Notes: generated by a model from the sequence alone, not told the origin. A stretch of DNA of 64,000 nt from Deltaproteobacteria bacterium (GCA_020060215.1 JAGVAP010000062.1:1-64000), one strand, 5' to 3'; numbered from the stretch's first letter, positions 51,197-59,547 are shown. Translations and numbers: made by a program.

Positions 51197-51548
51197 GCAG
51201 GCAGCGAGCCTCCTGTCCGGATTATGTGACAACCTGCGGTTGAAGACAAGAGTTCTCTCCTTGGTTTTCGCAGGGGAAAGGGCTCTTGTCGACAAGAACA
51301 GGAACAACCTGGCGGGGAACCCTGAACCCCTGGACCTCCGGGGAGAAATGTATTGCAGACGAATATCACACATGCGATAAATAAATCTTCGGGTTCTTGC
51401 CTGAAACTTCTCTGCAGAGTGCAAAGAAGCACTGCCACGAAGGCGCGAAGAGACAGAGAAGACCAGATATCTTTCCCGGTGTCCCGGTGTGTTCGTGGCG
51501 GGATCAGGGTTGCGGCCGCCAAGGCCTGCATGAGGAGGATGGTCCGAG
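51197..51548. other. 352-bp divergent intergenic region
   Basis: It separates the unknown protein (- strand) from moeA (+ strand). It holds a perfect 14-bp palindrome TCTTGTCGACAAGA (51284-51297), a weak + strand promoter-like pair (TTGCAG at 51353 and GATAAA at 51376, 17 bp apart) and, from 51413, the third copy of the dispersed element. No gene is seen. Confidence 0.55.
51413..51539 (+). repeat. Dispersed intergenic element, copy 3
   Basis: The left arm GCCACGAAGGCGCGAAGAGA faces TTTCCCGGTGTCCCGGTGTG and can pair with it. The right end GGGTTGCGGCCGCCAAGGCC plus TGCATGAGGAGG (51508-51539) matches copies at 10548 and 23228. The final GAGGAGG is the ribosome site of moeA. Confidence 0.65.
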
Positions 51549-52775
51549 TTGTTTTTCAATGTCAAGACCACCGAAGAGGTGCTCGAAATCATCCAGGGCT
51601 TCGGGGCCGTGGACGAGGAAAAGCTCTCCGTCGCCGATGCTTCGGGAAGGGTGCTGAGCCGGGATGTGATCTCCCCCGAAGACCTGCCCGGCTTCCCGAG
51701 ATCCTCGATGGACGGTTTTGCCGTAAGGGCGAAGGACACCTTCGGGGCGAGTGAAAGCCTGCCTGCGCTCCTGGAGATCAAAGGCGAGGTCCTCATGGGA
51801 CAGGCCCCCGGGGTGGCGGTCGAGCCCGGGACTGCGGTCCGGATATCCACGGGCGGCATGATGCCCCAGGGCGCGGATGCGGTAGCCATCATCGAACACT
51901 GCCGGCTCCTCGACGAGACGACGGTCGAGGTGATGAGGGCCGCCTCGCCGCAGGAGCATGTCATCCGGCCCGGAGACGACTTCGCCCGGGGAGCGACCGT
52001 TTTGAAGAAGGGGTGGCCCTTGAGGCCCCAGGACATCGGGGTGATGGCAGGCCTCGGGATCTCCGAGGTCACGGTGCGCAGGCGCCCGAGGGTGGCCGTG
52101 ATCTCCACCGGGGACGAGGTCGTCCCCATCGATCGCACGCCCAGACCCGGTGAAATCCGGGACATCAATACCTATACTCTCAAGAGCTTCTGTGAGCAGG
52201 CCGGGTCCATTCCCATACCGCTGGGGCTGTGCCCGGACCGGTTCGATTCCCTGAGGGAGCTGGTCGAAAGGGGTCTCAACCACGCGGACACGGTCTGGAT
52301 CTCCGGGGGCAGCTCGGTCGGGACGAGGGATCTGACGGTCCAGGTGCTGGAGTCCTTTCGTGGAATGGAACTGCTCTTTCACGGGATCTCGATCAGCCCC
52401 GGCAAACCGACGATCCTTGCGCGGATCGATTCCAGGGCGGTCTTCGGACTCCCGGGCCACACGGCCTCGGCCATGGTGATTGCAGAGATCTTCCTGAAGC
52501 CGTTCCTGGGCAGACTCTCCGGGAGGGGTCCCGATGCGCTCAGGGAGCGTACGACGGTCGAAGCGACCCTGAGCAGGAACATCGAGTCGGCCAGCGGCAG
52601 GGAGGACTATATCCGCGTCAAGCTCCTCCCGGTCGAGGACGGGTGGGTGGCGGAACCCCTCTTCGGGAAGTCCGGACTCATCTCCACCCTGGTCGAGGGA
52701 GACGGGCTCGTGAAGATCGGGAGAAACGAGGAGGGCCTTTACCGGGGGGACAAGGTGAGGGTAATGCTCCTATGA
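51549..52775 (+). CDS. moeA: Molybdopterin molybdotransferase MoeA
   Basis: A 408-residue MoeA that inserts molybdate (or tungstate) into adenylylated molybdopterin. Motifs are DLPGFPRSSMDGFAVRAKD near residue 45, RISTGGMMPQGADAVAIIEH, VAVISTGDEVVP and WISGGSSVGTRDLTVQVLE of the MogA-like domain, then SISPGKPTILARI. The start is a TTG at 51549 behind GAGGAGG. The stop overlaps the next gene as ATGA. Two MoeA-type proteins in a row are common in anaerobes that use both tungsten and molybdenum. Confidence 0.92.
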   Translation: MFFNVKTTEEVLEIIQGFGAVDEEKLSVADASGRVLSRDVISPEDLPGFPRSSMDGFAVRAKDTFGASESLPALLEIKGEVLMGQAPGVAVEPGTAVRISTGGMMPQGADAVAIIEHCRLLDETTVEVMRAASPQEHVIRPGDDFARGATVLKKGWPLRPQDIGVMAGLGISEVTVRRRPRVAVISTGDEVVPIDRTPRPGEIRDINTYTLKSFCEQAGSIPIPLGLCPDRFDSLRELVERGLNHADTVWISGGSSVGTRDLTVQVLESFRGMELLFHGISISPGKPTILARIDSRAVFGLPGHTASAMVIAEIFLKPFLGRLSGRGPDALRERTTVEATLSRNIESASGREDYIRVKLLPVEDGWVAEPLFGKSGLISTLVEGDGLVKIGRNEEGLYRGDKVRVMLL

Positions 52776-54703
52776 AAAGACAGATCTACCTGAACATGAA
52801 GACCCTCGAAGAGGCGAAGGAGGTCTTTTTCTCCCGCTTCAGGGAGGTGAGGACAGAACCTGAGGAGATCCCTGTAGAGGATTCCCTTCATCGCATCACG
52901 GCGGAACCGGTGTTTGCCAGGTTTTCCGCACCGACCTATCATTCGGCGGCCATGGACGGGGTCGCCGTCAAGGCCGAGTCCACCTACGGGACCACGGAGA
53001 GGAGCCCCAGGATCCTGAAGACAGGAGCGGAGGCGGTGTGGATCAACACGGGTCAGGCCCTGCCCGAGGGTCTGGACTCGGTGATCATGGTCGAGAAGGT
53101 CCACCCGCTGGACGAAGAGCGGCTGGAGATTCGAAGCCCCTCCTATCCCTGGCAGAACGTGAGAAAGGTGGGAGAGGACATCGTGGCGACCCAGCTCCTG
53201 CTGCCGCAGGGCCACGAGATCCGGCCCTATGACATGGGGGCGCTCATCTCTGCCGGGGTCGTCTCGATCACGGTGCGCCGGCGGCCGCTCGTGGCGATCA
53301 TCCCCACCGGATCGGAGCTGGTGGATCTCCGGGATGTGGAGGGTCCCGCGCAGTTGAAGCCGGGGCGGATCATCGAGTTCAACTCCGTCGTCCTCGCGGG
53401 GCTCGTACGGGAGAGCGGGGGCGTCCCTTCGGTCCGCGGGGTGGTGCCCGACACGGAACAGGAAATCGCCGAGGCCCTGAACGAGGCCGTGGATTCAGAG
53501 GCCCATGTGATCATCGTCAACGCGGGCTCTTCGGCCGGGAGCAAGGATTACACGGTCCACCTGATCCGAGAACTGGGTGAAGTCCTGGTCCATGGGGTCG
53601 CCATGATGCCTGGCAAGCCCACGATCCTCGGTGTGGTGAGGGGGAAGCCGGTCATCGGGAATCCCGGCTACGTGGTCTCTTCGGCCTTTTCCTTTCAGCA
53701 GTTCGTGCGGCCCCTGCTCCACAGCCTTCAGGCGAGGAGGACCGTAGAACCCAGGAAGGTGAGGGTGCGGCCCTCCACCGATATGCCGTCGCGTTTGGGG
53801 ATGGAGGAGTTCGTGCGGGTCAACATCGGCAAGGTGGGGGACCGGCTGGTCGCCACGCCTCTGCCGCGCGCGGCCGGCTCGATCACGTCCCTGACCAGGG
53901 CCGAAGGGGTCCTCCGCATCCCCGCCCTCTCGGAAGGGGTCACGCAGGAAGAGGAGGTGGAGGCGGAACTGCTGGTGGATGAGCAGGAGATCGAGCGCGC
54001 CGTCGTGATCATCGGGAGCCATGACATCACCCTGGACATCCTCTCCGACGAGATCAGGCGCAGGGGCGACGACCTTCGCATCTCCTCGGGGAACGTGGGG
54101 AGCCTCGGGGGGCTCATCGCGCTCCGCAAGGGCGCCTCCCACCTGGCGGGTTCCCATCTGCTGGATGTGGAGACCGGCGAGTACAACATCTCCTACATCC
54201 AACGGTATCTGAAAGGCTTGAAGGTCTCGGTCTTTCACCTGGTCCTGCGTGAGCAGGGACTGATCCTTCCCAAGGGAAACCCGAAGGGGATCCGGTCCAT
54301 CCAAGATCTGGCCCGCAACGATGTGTCCTTCGTCAACAGGCAGGCGGGTTCAGGGACCAGGGTTCTTCTCGACTACCGGCTTCGACTGGCGTCCATGGAT
54401 CCCGAGACCATCCGGGGCTACGGCCATGAGGAATTCACGCACATGGCCGTTGCCGTGGATGTGCTCAGCGGGGTGGCGGACTGCGGCCTGGGAATTTATG
54501 CGGCTGCAAAGGCACTGGACCTTGACTTTGTTCCCGTTGTTGAAGAACAATACGACCTGGTCGTGCCCAGCCCGATGCTCGATCATTCAGGTGTGCAGCT
54601 GGTCCTGAAGACCATCGCGAGCGATTCTTTTCGAGAGCGGGTCCGCACCCTGGGAGGGTATGACCCTTCGAAGAGCGGGCAGTTATGGGTGGAGGTTGGC
54701 TGA
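52772..54703 (+). CDS. MoeA fused to a periplasmic-binding-protein-like domain
   Basis: A 643-residue fusion. Residues 1-405 are MoeA: FSAPTYHSAAMDGVAVKAES, WINTGQALPEGLDSVIMVEK, VAIIPTGSELVDL, IIVNAGSSAGSKDYTVHLIR and MMPGKPTILGVVRGKPVIGN. From about residue 415 a LysR-substrate/PBP-like domain follows (AVVIIGSHDITLDILSDEIR, VSFVNRQAGSGTRVLLDYRL, HMAVAVDVLSGVADCGLGIY). The PBP domain in MoeA fusions is thought to bind molybdate, tungstate or a cofactor form. ATG 52772 overlaps the moeA stop. The frame is open further upstream only as noise inside moeA. Confidence 0.9.
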   Translation: MKRQIYLNMKTLEEAKEVFFSRFREVRTEPEEIPVEDSLHRITAEPVFARFSAPTYHSAAMDGVAVKAESTYGTTERSPRILKTGAEAVWINTGQALPEGLDSVIMVEKVHPLDEERLEIRSPSYPWQNVRKVGEDIVATQLLLPQGHEIRPYDMGALISAGVVSITVRRRPLVAIIPTGSELVDLRDVEGPAQLKPGRIIEFNSVVLAGLVRESGGVPSVRGVVPDTEQEIAEALNEAVDSEAHVIIVNAGSSAGSKDYTVHLIRELGEVLVHGVAMMPGKPTILGVVRGKPVIGNPGYVVSSAFSFQQFVRPLLHSLQARRTVEPRKVRVRPSTDMPSRLGMEEFVRVNIGKVGDRLVATPLPRAAGSITSLTRAEGVLRIPALSEGVTQEEEVEAELLVDEQEIERAVVIIGSHDITLDILSDEIRRRGDDLRISSGNVGSLGGLIALRKGASHLAGSHLLDVETGEYNISYIQRYLKGLKVSVFHLVLREQGLILPKGNPKGIRSIQDLARNDVSFVNRQAGSGTRVLLDYRLRLASMDPETIRGYGHEEFTHMAVAVDVLSGVADCGLGIYAAAKALDLDFVPVVEEQYDLVVPSPMLDHSGVQLVLKTIASDSFRERVRTLGGYDPSKSGQLWVEVG

Positions 54704-54735
54704 CGCGCAAGAAACCTGCAAGGGAGACACACGAC

Positions 54736-55065
54736 ATGAAATCCTTTCGGCTGCTGTCGAGACACTGGATCGTGGACGAGGATGGGCGCATCATCATCGG
54801 CGAGGGCAGGAGCGAGATCCTGGAGAACATCGAGAAAACGGGCTCCATCAACCTGACTGCGAAGATCATGAAGATGTCCTACAAGGGGGTCTGGAGCAAG
54901 ATCAAGGCCACCGAGAGCACGATGAAGGTGAAGATCGTCCAGAGCAACAGGAAACAGGGATCCACGCTCACCAAGGAAGGCAAAGAGCTCCTCAAGAACT
55001 ACAAGGTCCTGCAGGAGAAGTGTCTGAAATCCGATGACCGCATCTTCAAGAGCATATTCGAATAG
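54736..55065 (+). CDS. ModE-type winged-helix protein without molybdate-binding domain
   Basis: A 109-residue DNA-binding protein. IGEGRSEILENIEKTGSINL followed by TAKIMKMSYKGVWSKIKATE is the ModE N-terminal winged-helix pattern. LTKEGKELLKNYKVLQEKC ends it. The C-terminal TOBE domains that bind molybdate in full ModE are absent, so sensing must be done elsewhere, perhaps by the PBP domain of the preceding fusion. ATG 54736 has AGGGAG 10 bp upstream; ATG 54685 lies inside the previous gene. A strong terminator follows. Confidence 0.82.
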   Translation: MKSFRLLSRHWIVDEDGRIIIGEGRSEILENIEKTGSINLTAKIMKMSYKGVWSKIKATESTMKVKIVQSNRKQGSTLTKEGKELLKNYKVLQEKCLKSDDRIFKSIFE

Positions 55066-55095
55066 GAACTCTCCAGGATACGCTGTGGTCTTCAC

Positions 55096-55120
55096 AAGGG
55101 TCGAGTAGACCCTTTTTTTT
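55096..55120 (+). terminator. Intrinsic terminator after the molybdenum group
   Basis: AAGGGTC, a GAGTA loop and GACCCTT form a perfect 7-bp stem that runs directly into T8 (to 55120). It lies 31 bp after the ModE-type stop and separates this group from the tol operon. Confidence 0.9.
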
Positions 55121-55152
55121 GCCGCACGCTGCGGCGGCCGTGGAAATAGCCC

Positions 55153-55179
55153 TTGCAAGCGGGGGGCTGTGGTTATAAA
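55153..55179 (+). promoter_or_regulatory. Possible promoter of the tol operon
   Basis: TATAAA (55174-55179) is a good -10; TTGCAA (55153-55158) upstream has a short 15-bp spacer. It starts after the terminator and 37 nt before tolQ. Confidence 0.4.
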
Positions 55180-55215
55180 TACGAGTGCTTAAAACCTCAT
55201 GCCAAGGATGGGATC

Positions 55216-56019
55216 ATGGGTACTGAGTTGTTGAACGTGGGTCTTCTCCCGGGAGTGGTCTCCCTGGACGGGGCGTTTACCGGTGATATTCTTCAGATGA
55301 TCCTTCACGCCGGACCGGTCGTGAAGTTCGTCATGTTCATCCTGTTCCTCTTCTCCATCCTGTCCTGGGCGATCATCTTCATGAAGTGGCGGCTGCTCAG
55401 AAAGGCCCGGGAAGAAACCACCTATTTTCTCGATCTCTTCTGGGACAACACGGAGATGGCGAAGGTCTACAGCGAATCCGAGGATCTTCCTTACAGCCCG
55501 GTGGCCAATCTCTTCCGGTCCGGGTATTCCGAGATCGTCAGGATGAACAAGCTCCAGAGCCAGCCCAAGGGGAGGCCCGGCAACTCGACCATGCAGCCGA
55601 TGCTGGACGTGGTGGAGAGATCCCTCCGGAAGGCGACCATCGATCAGGGAAACCGGCTGGAGAAGGCGCTCTCTTTTCTGGCGACGACCGGGAACACGGC
55701 CCCCTTTATCGGGCTTTTCGGGACCGTCTGGGGGATCATGGAGTCCTTCCGAGGGATCGGCCTCAAGGGGGCGGCCAACCTCGCAGTGGTTGCGCCGGGC
55801 ATCTCCGAGGCGCTGATCGCCACGGCGGCCGGACTGGCCGCTGCCATTCCCGCGGTCGTGGCCTTCAACTACTTCAACAGCAAGGTGGGGTTCCTCAAGT
55901 CGGAGATGGACAACTTTTCGTCGGATTTCATGAGCCTTGTCGAGCGGCAGTTCATGAAGAAGATGATGACGCCGAAAGAGGAGGAGACGGGCGATCGAAG
56001 GCGGAAGTCGGAAGGGTGA
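55216..56019 (+). CDS. tolQ: TolQ, inner-membrane proton-channel subunit
   Basis: A 267-residue MotA/TolQ/ExbB protein. The first helix is VKFVMFILFLFSILSWAIIF; the second and third lie in GLFGTVWGIMESFRGIGLKG and ISEALIATAAGLAAAIPAVV, the signature of the family. With TolR it uses the proton gradient to energise TolA. ATG 55216 follows AAGGATGGG; the open frame upstream is not supported. The C-terminal DRRRKSEG tail runs into a repeat that begins at the stop codon. Confidence 0.93.
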   Translation: MGTELLNVGLLPGVVSLDGAFTGDILQMILHAGPVVKFVMFILFLFSILSWAIIFMKWRLLRKAREETTYFLDLFWDNTEMAKVYSESEDLPYSPVANLFRSGYSEIVRMNKLQSQPKGRPGNSTMQPMLDVVERSLRKATIDQGNRLEKALSFLATTGNTAPFIGLFGTVWGIMESFRGIGLKGAANLAVVAPGISEALIATAAGLAAAIPAVVAFNYFNSKVGFLKSEMDNFSSDFMSLVERQFMKKMMTPKEEETGDRRRKSEG

Positions 56020-56072
56020 ACATCGAACGTCGAATGAAGGACCCCTGTAGGAGCAAGCTCTGCTTGCGATCG
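56020..56072. repeat. Composite CGAAC unit plus REP-like palindrome inside the tol operon
   Basis: ACATCGAACGTCGAATGAAG runs from the tolQ stop into CTGTAGGAGCAAGCTCTGCT plus TGCGATCGG (56045-56072), the same composite order as at 4738-4806. It takes up most of the 82-bp tolQ-tolR gap. Confidence 0.75.
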
Positions 56073-56101
56073 GAGACCAGGGAAGCGAAAACGGGGTAAG
56101 C

Positions 56102-56503
56102 ATGCAGACAGGCAACGGGAAGAGATTCATGTCGGAGATCAACGTCACTCCGCTGGTCGACGTGATGCTGGTCCTCCTGATCATCTTCATGGTGACCGCT
56201 CCAATGATGACCCAGGGCCTGGATGTGAACCTGCCCCAGACCACGGCCAAGAGCATCAAGACCCAGGAGGACCCGCTCTTCCTCACCATCAACAAGAAGG
56301 GGGAGATCTTCCTGGAGGAGCATGCCGTCCCGCTGGAGGAGCTGGAGGAGAAGGTGCGGAGCATCTTCAAATACCGCAGGGACAAGGAGCTCCTGCTCAG
56401 GGCCGACCGGGACATCCCCTACGGGGTCGTGGTCAAGGTCATGGGCGCCGTCAAGAGGGCCGGGATCGACAAGCTGGGGATGGTGACGGAGCCCAAGGAT
56501 TAG
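56102..56503 (+). CDS. tolR: TolR, inner-membrane energising subunit
   Basis: A 133-residue ExbD/TolR protein. The single helix contains the proton-path Asp20 (VTPLVDVMLVLLIIFMVTAP). The periplasmic domain has LTINKKGEIFLEEHAVPLEE and LLLRADRDIPYGVVVKVMGA, as in TolR. Normal length. It is separated from tolQ by a REP-like repeat, which is unusual for genes whose products work at fixed ratio, but no promoter is evident in between. Confidence 0.92.
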   Translation: MQTGNGKRFMSEINVTPLVDVMLVLLIIFMVTAPMMTQGLDVNLPQTTAKSIKTQEDPLFLTINKKGEIFLEEHAVPLEELEEKVRSIFKYRRDKELLLRADRDIPYGVVVKVMGAVKRAGIDKLGMVTEPKD

Positions 56504-56600
56504 ACCGGGTTGCCGCGGGGTTTGCTCCGTGCGCAATATGAGATCAACGCAGACTCTTCACGGGCGTCGCTTGCACGGGCGGACCGGGAGCGATTGAATC

Positions 56601-57431
56601 ATGCCGTTCGGCGCTGCAGAAAATTCGAATCCCCTGATGGACCAGAAGTGGAGCCGCATGATCGCCATTTCGGTGGGGTTCCACCTTGCGGCCTTTCTCC
56701 TGATCATGCTCGTGGCGAATACGGGCCCCAGCATCAGGCCCTACCGTGGCATCTCCTACGAGGTCAATCTGGTCGAGCTTCCGGGAGGCGGGGTGCAGAA
56801 GGCGGTCGGCCCGTCCGCGGCGGCCGCGGAGGCGAAGGCCGAGAAGGCGGTGCCCAAGGAGACCAGGACACCTCGAATCGAAGAGCCGAGGAGAGAGGAA
56901 AAGCCCCTGGTGATCGCGAAGAAGACCGTCGAGAAGACCGCCCCTCGGGCTGAAAAACCCAAGATCTCCCCGATGGAGCAGATCAACAAGGCGATCTCCA
57001 AGATCGAGAAAAAGGTGAAGTCGGACAACGTGGACCACCTCAATACGGCGATTTCGAGACTCCAGGCCAAGGCGCAGAGCAATGCTCCGAAACCGGGAGG
57101 CGGCGATGGAATGGAAGGAGGAGGCCAGGGGATCGGCGGGGGACCCATGGCCCTGTACCAGATGGAGGTGGAAGCCAAGATCAAGCGCAACTGGAACTAC
57201 CCTGTCATGGACAAGCAGAAGCTGGAGGCGGTCGTTGTCCTTACGGTGAAGCAGGACGGCACGATCCTGAAGAGCCGCATGGAAAAGCGCTCCTCGGATA
57301 CGATGTTCGACGAGTCCGTCCTGAAGGCCATAGAACGATCAAACCCCTTACCACCGTTTCCGGAGAGTTACAGGAAAAGCCATGATGAACTCGAGATCAC
57401 CTTCAACCTCAATGATCTTGAAGGTCTGTAG
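56601..57431 (+). CDS. tolA: TolA/TonB-like energy-transducing protein
   Basis: A 276-residue protein. An N-terminal transmembrane helix (MIAISVGFHLAAFLLIMLVA, with the conserved S-x-x-x-H) is followed by an Ala/Lys/Glu-rich linker and coiled coil (MEQINKAISKIEKKVKSDNV). The C-terminal TonB/TolA domain is YQMEVEAKIKRNWNYPVMDK then AVVVLTVKQDGTILKSRMEK. Position between tolR and tolB identifies it as TolA, although the short linker is TonB-like. An alternative start is ATG 56637. It overlaps tolB by 50 bp. Confidence 0.85.
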   Translation: MPFGAAENSNPLMDQKWSRMIAISVGFHLAAFLLIMLVANTGPSIRPYRGISYEVNLVELPGGGVQKAVGPSAAAAEAKAEKAVPKETRTPRIEEPRREEKPLVIAKKTVEKTAPRAEKPKISPMEQINKAISKIEKKVKSDNVDHLNTAISRLQAKAQSNAPKPGGGDGMEGGGQGIGGGPMALYQMEVEAKIKRNWNYPVMDKQKLEAVVVLTVKQDGTILKSRMEKRSSDTMFDESVLKAIERSNPLPPFPESYRKSHDELEITFNLNDLEGL

Positions 57432-58725
57432 AATACTGCTCTTCATAGCCCTGGCTGCGGGCATCCAGCTGTTCCATCCCGAACCCGCCAGGTCCAGGAT
57501 CTATATCGATATCAATGCACCATCCCTCCAGAGGATCAAGATCGCCATCCCCGATTTCAAGAACTTCTCGGACAGGGGCGAAAACCCGGAGCTTGCAGCG
57601 GCGCTGCCCGCGGTCCTTTCCAATGACCTCGACCTCAGCGGTTATTTCGCTCCCATGGACAAGGCCGCCTTCCTTGGAGACGGGGCGGGCCACGCCTCCC
57701 TCGAGGAGACCCGCTTCAGGGACTGGTCCGTCATCGGCACGGATCTCCTCGTGAAGGCCGGTTTCACCTGCATCGGCCAGAGCCTGGAGGTGGAGGTGAG
57801 ATTATACGACGTCCACTCCGCACGCCAGTTGCTGGGGAAGCGGTTTCTCGGGAGGATCGACGAGCAGCGGGCCCTGATGCACCGGGTGGGCAACGAGATC
57901 ATCTACCTTCTGACCGGAAACAAGGGGATGTTCCTCTCCAGGATCGCCTTTGTCGGGACTGCGACCGGGAACAAGGAGATCTACGTGGCCGACTACGACG
58001 GCCATAACGAAAAACAGCTGACCTCGGACAAGACGATTGCGCTCCTCCCAAGGTGGTCTCCCCAGGGGGATATGATCTGTTTCAACTCCTACAAGGACGG
58101 GAGCCCGATGCTGTACCTGAAGGAGCTTTTCTCCGGAAAGGTGAGGCGGATCTCGGACCGCAAGGGGCTGAACGCCGGAGGCTCCTGGCTGCCTGACGGC
58201 AAGAGCCTGGCCATGTGCATGAGTTATGGAGATCACCTGGACCTGTTCAACATCGATCTCAACGGGAAGGTCATCAGGCGCCTTACCCAGCATTCGAGCA
58301 TCAACGTCTCCGCCTCCTTTTCCCCCGATGGCTCGAAATTTGCTTTTGTCTCCAATCGTTCGGGAAACCCCCAGATCTATATCAAGGACATTGCGGGGGA
58401 CAGGGAAGAGCGAATCACCTTCCAGGGAAACTACAATACGTCCCCTTCATGGTCCCGCCTGAATCGGATTGCCTTTTGCGGGAGCTACGAGGGGAAATTC
58501 GACATCTTTACCGTGGATCCCGATGGGAGGAACCTGCGGAAGCTGACGGACGGCCAGGGCGACAACGAGGAGCCGAGCTGGTCTCCGGACGGGAGGTACA
58601 TCGTTTTCAGCTCGAACAGGGAGGGCGGCCATCACCTGTATATCATGAATGCCAACGGGCAGAACCAGAGAAGGGTCACCTTCATGAAGGGGCAGCAGAC
58701 CTCGCCCTCCTGGTCACCCTTCTGA
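57382..58725 (+). CDS. tolB: TolB, periplasmic beta-propeller protein
   Basis: A 447-residue periplasmic protein. A signal peptide (ILLFIALAAGIQLFHPEPAR) is followed by the TolB N-terminal domain (IAIPDFKNFSDRGENPELAA) and six beta-propeller blades with the repeated S-W-S-P-D-G-x-x-I-x-F-x-S pattern (for example EPSWSPDGRYIVFSSNREGG). It binds Pal and links the Tol complex to the outer membrane. The start overlaps tolA; AGGAAAAG lies before ATG 57382, and the neighbouring ATG 57385 is equally possible. Confidence 0.93.
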   Translation: MMNSRSPSTSMILKVCRILLFIALAAGIQLFHPEPARSRIYIDINAPSLQRIKIAIPDFKNFSDRGENPELAAALPAVLSNDLDLSGYFAPMDKAAFLGDGAGHASLEETRFRDWSVIGTDLLVKAGFTCIGQSLEVEVRLYDVHSARQLLGKRFLGRIDEQRALMHRVGNEIIYLLTGNKGMFLSRIAFVGTATGNKEIYVADYDGHNEKQLTSDKTIALLPRWSPQGDMICFNSYKDGSPMLYLKELFSGKVRRISDRKGLNAGGSWLPDGKSLAMCMSYGDHLDLFNIDLNGKVIRRLTQHSSINVSASFSPDGSKFAFVSNRSGNPQIYIKDIAGDREERITFQGNYNTSPSWSRLNRIAFCGSYEGKFDIFTVDPDGRNLRKLTDGQGDNEEPSWSPDGRYIVFSSNREGGHHLYIMNANGQNQRRVTFMKGQQTSPSWSPF

Positions 58726-58791
58726 TGCAGCGGCAACAGGCCAAGGATTGCGGTCGCAATGCACCGGCCGGCGGGCGACAGGACAAAGATC

Positions 58792-58820
58792 TTGAGTTTT
58801 GTAAAGAAAGGTGGTATAGA
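58792..58820 (+). promoter_or_regulatory. Sigma-70-type promoter upstream of pal
   Basis: TTGAGT (58792-58797) and TATAGA (58815-58820) are exactly 17 bp apart, in the 168-bp tolB-pal gap. Extra transcription of pal fits its role as an abundant lipoprotein. The ribosome site is a full AGGAGG at 58877. Confidence 0.5.
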
Positions 58821-58893
58821 GCCGGTTTCGGGAGTGAAGTTGGATTATCGAAATTGGGATTCATTTAACTTAAATTAGGAGGTAGAAGAGAGT

Positions 58894-59436
58894 ATGGTAC
58901 GAAAGTGGATGATCGTGTTGGTTGTTTTTGCCTTTGCAGCATCGCTCCTGGCCCTCAGCTCCTGCGCCAAGAAGCAGGTGAAGGCCGCCGACGAGGCTGC
59001 CAGACCCGCCGAGATCAAGAAAGCGGAACCGGCCCCGGCTGCCCCTCCCACCGACGATAGCGCAAAGCTGCGGGAACTCGAGAGACAGCGCGAGATCAAG
59101 GCCTTCGAGTCGGAGAGCATCTATTTCGACTTCGACAAGTCCGAGCTGAAGCCCGCAGCAAGGGCCACGCTGGAGAAGAAGGCGGGCTGGCTGAGGGCGA
59201 ATCCTCAATACAAGCTCAGGATCGAAGGTCATGCCGACGAAAGGGGAACGGTGGAATACAACCTGGCCCTCGGTGAAAGAAGGGCGAAGGCTGCACAGAA
59301 GTATCTCACCGCCCTCGGGATCTCTGCAGATCGCATCGCCACCGTGAGTTACGGCGAAGAGAGGCCGGCCGACCCCGGGCACAACGAGGCGGCATGGGCC
59401 AAGAACAGAAGAGACGAGTTCAAGCTGAGCAGGTAG
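58894..59436 (+). CDS. pal: Pal, peptidoglycan-associated lipoprotein
   Basis: A 180-residue outer-membrane lipoprotein. The signal peptide ends in the lipobox LALSSC (Cys24). An Ala/Pro-rich linker leads to an OmpA-type domain with SIYFDFDKSELKPAARATLE and IEGHADERGTVEYNLALGER, which holds the Asp and Arg that bind meso-diaminopimelate, and RRDEFKL at the end. Normal length. It has its own promoter and a strong ribosome site. Confidence 0.93.
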   Translation: MVRKWMIVLVVFAFAASLLALSSCAKKQVKAADEAARPAEIKKAEPAPAAPPTDDSAKLRELERQREIKAFESESIYFDFDKSELKPAARATLEKKAGWLRANPQYKLRIEGHADERGTVEYNLALGERRAKAAQKYLTALGISADRIATVSYGEERPADPGHNEAAWAKNRRDEFKLSR

Positions 59437-59478
59437 TCCGCAGCCTGAACCCTCTTCGCAGGTAGAGCAAAGAAAAGG

Positions 59479-59508
59479 GAGACCGGTCTGCGCTGCCAGA
59501 TCGGTCTC
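59479..59508 (+). other. Stem-loop between pal and cpoB
   Basis: GAGACCGGTCT and AGATCGGTCTC pair over 11 bp (one G-U) around an 8-nt loop. No T-run follows, so it is more likely an attenuator or mRNA-stabilising element than a full terminator. Confidence 0.5.
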
Positions 59509-59547
59509 TAATCTCCAAAGCCCTACGCATTCACAGGAAGGTTTTGA

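Noticed and set aside
55144..55159. Possible sigma-54 box (GTGGAAATAGCCCTTGCA) before tolQ.
   Set aside because: The GG to GC distance is 11 rather than 10 bp; spacing is strict for this sigma factor, and a -10 box follows.
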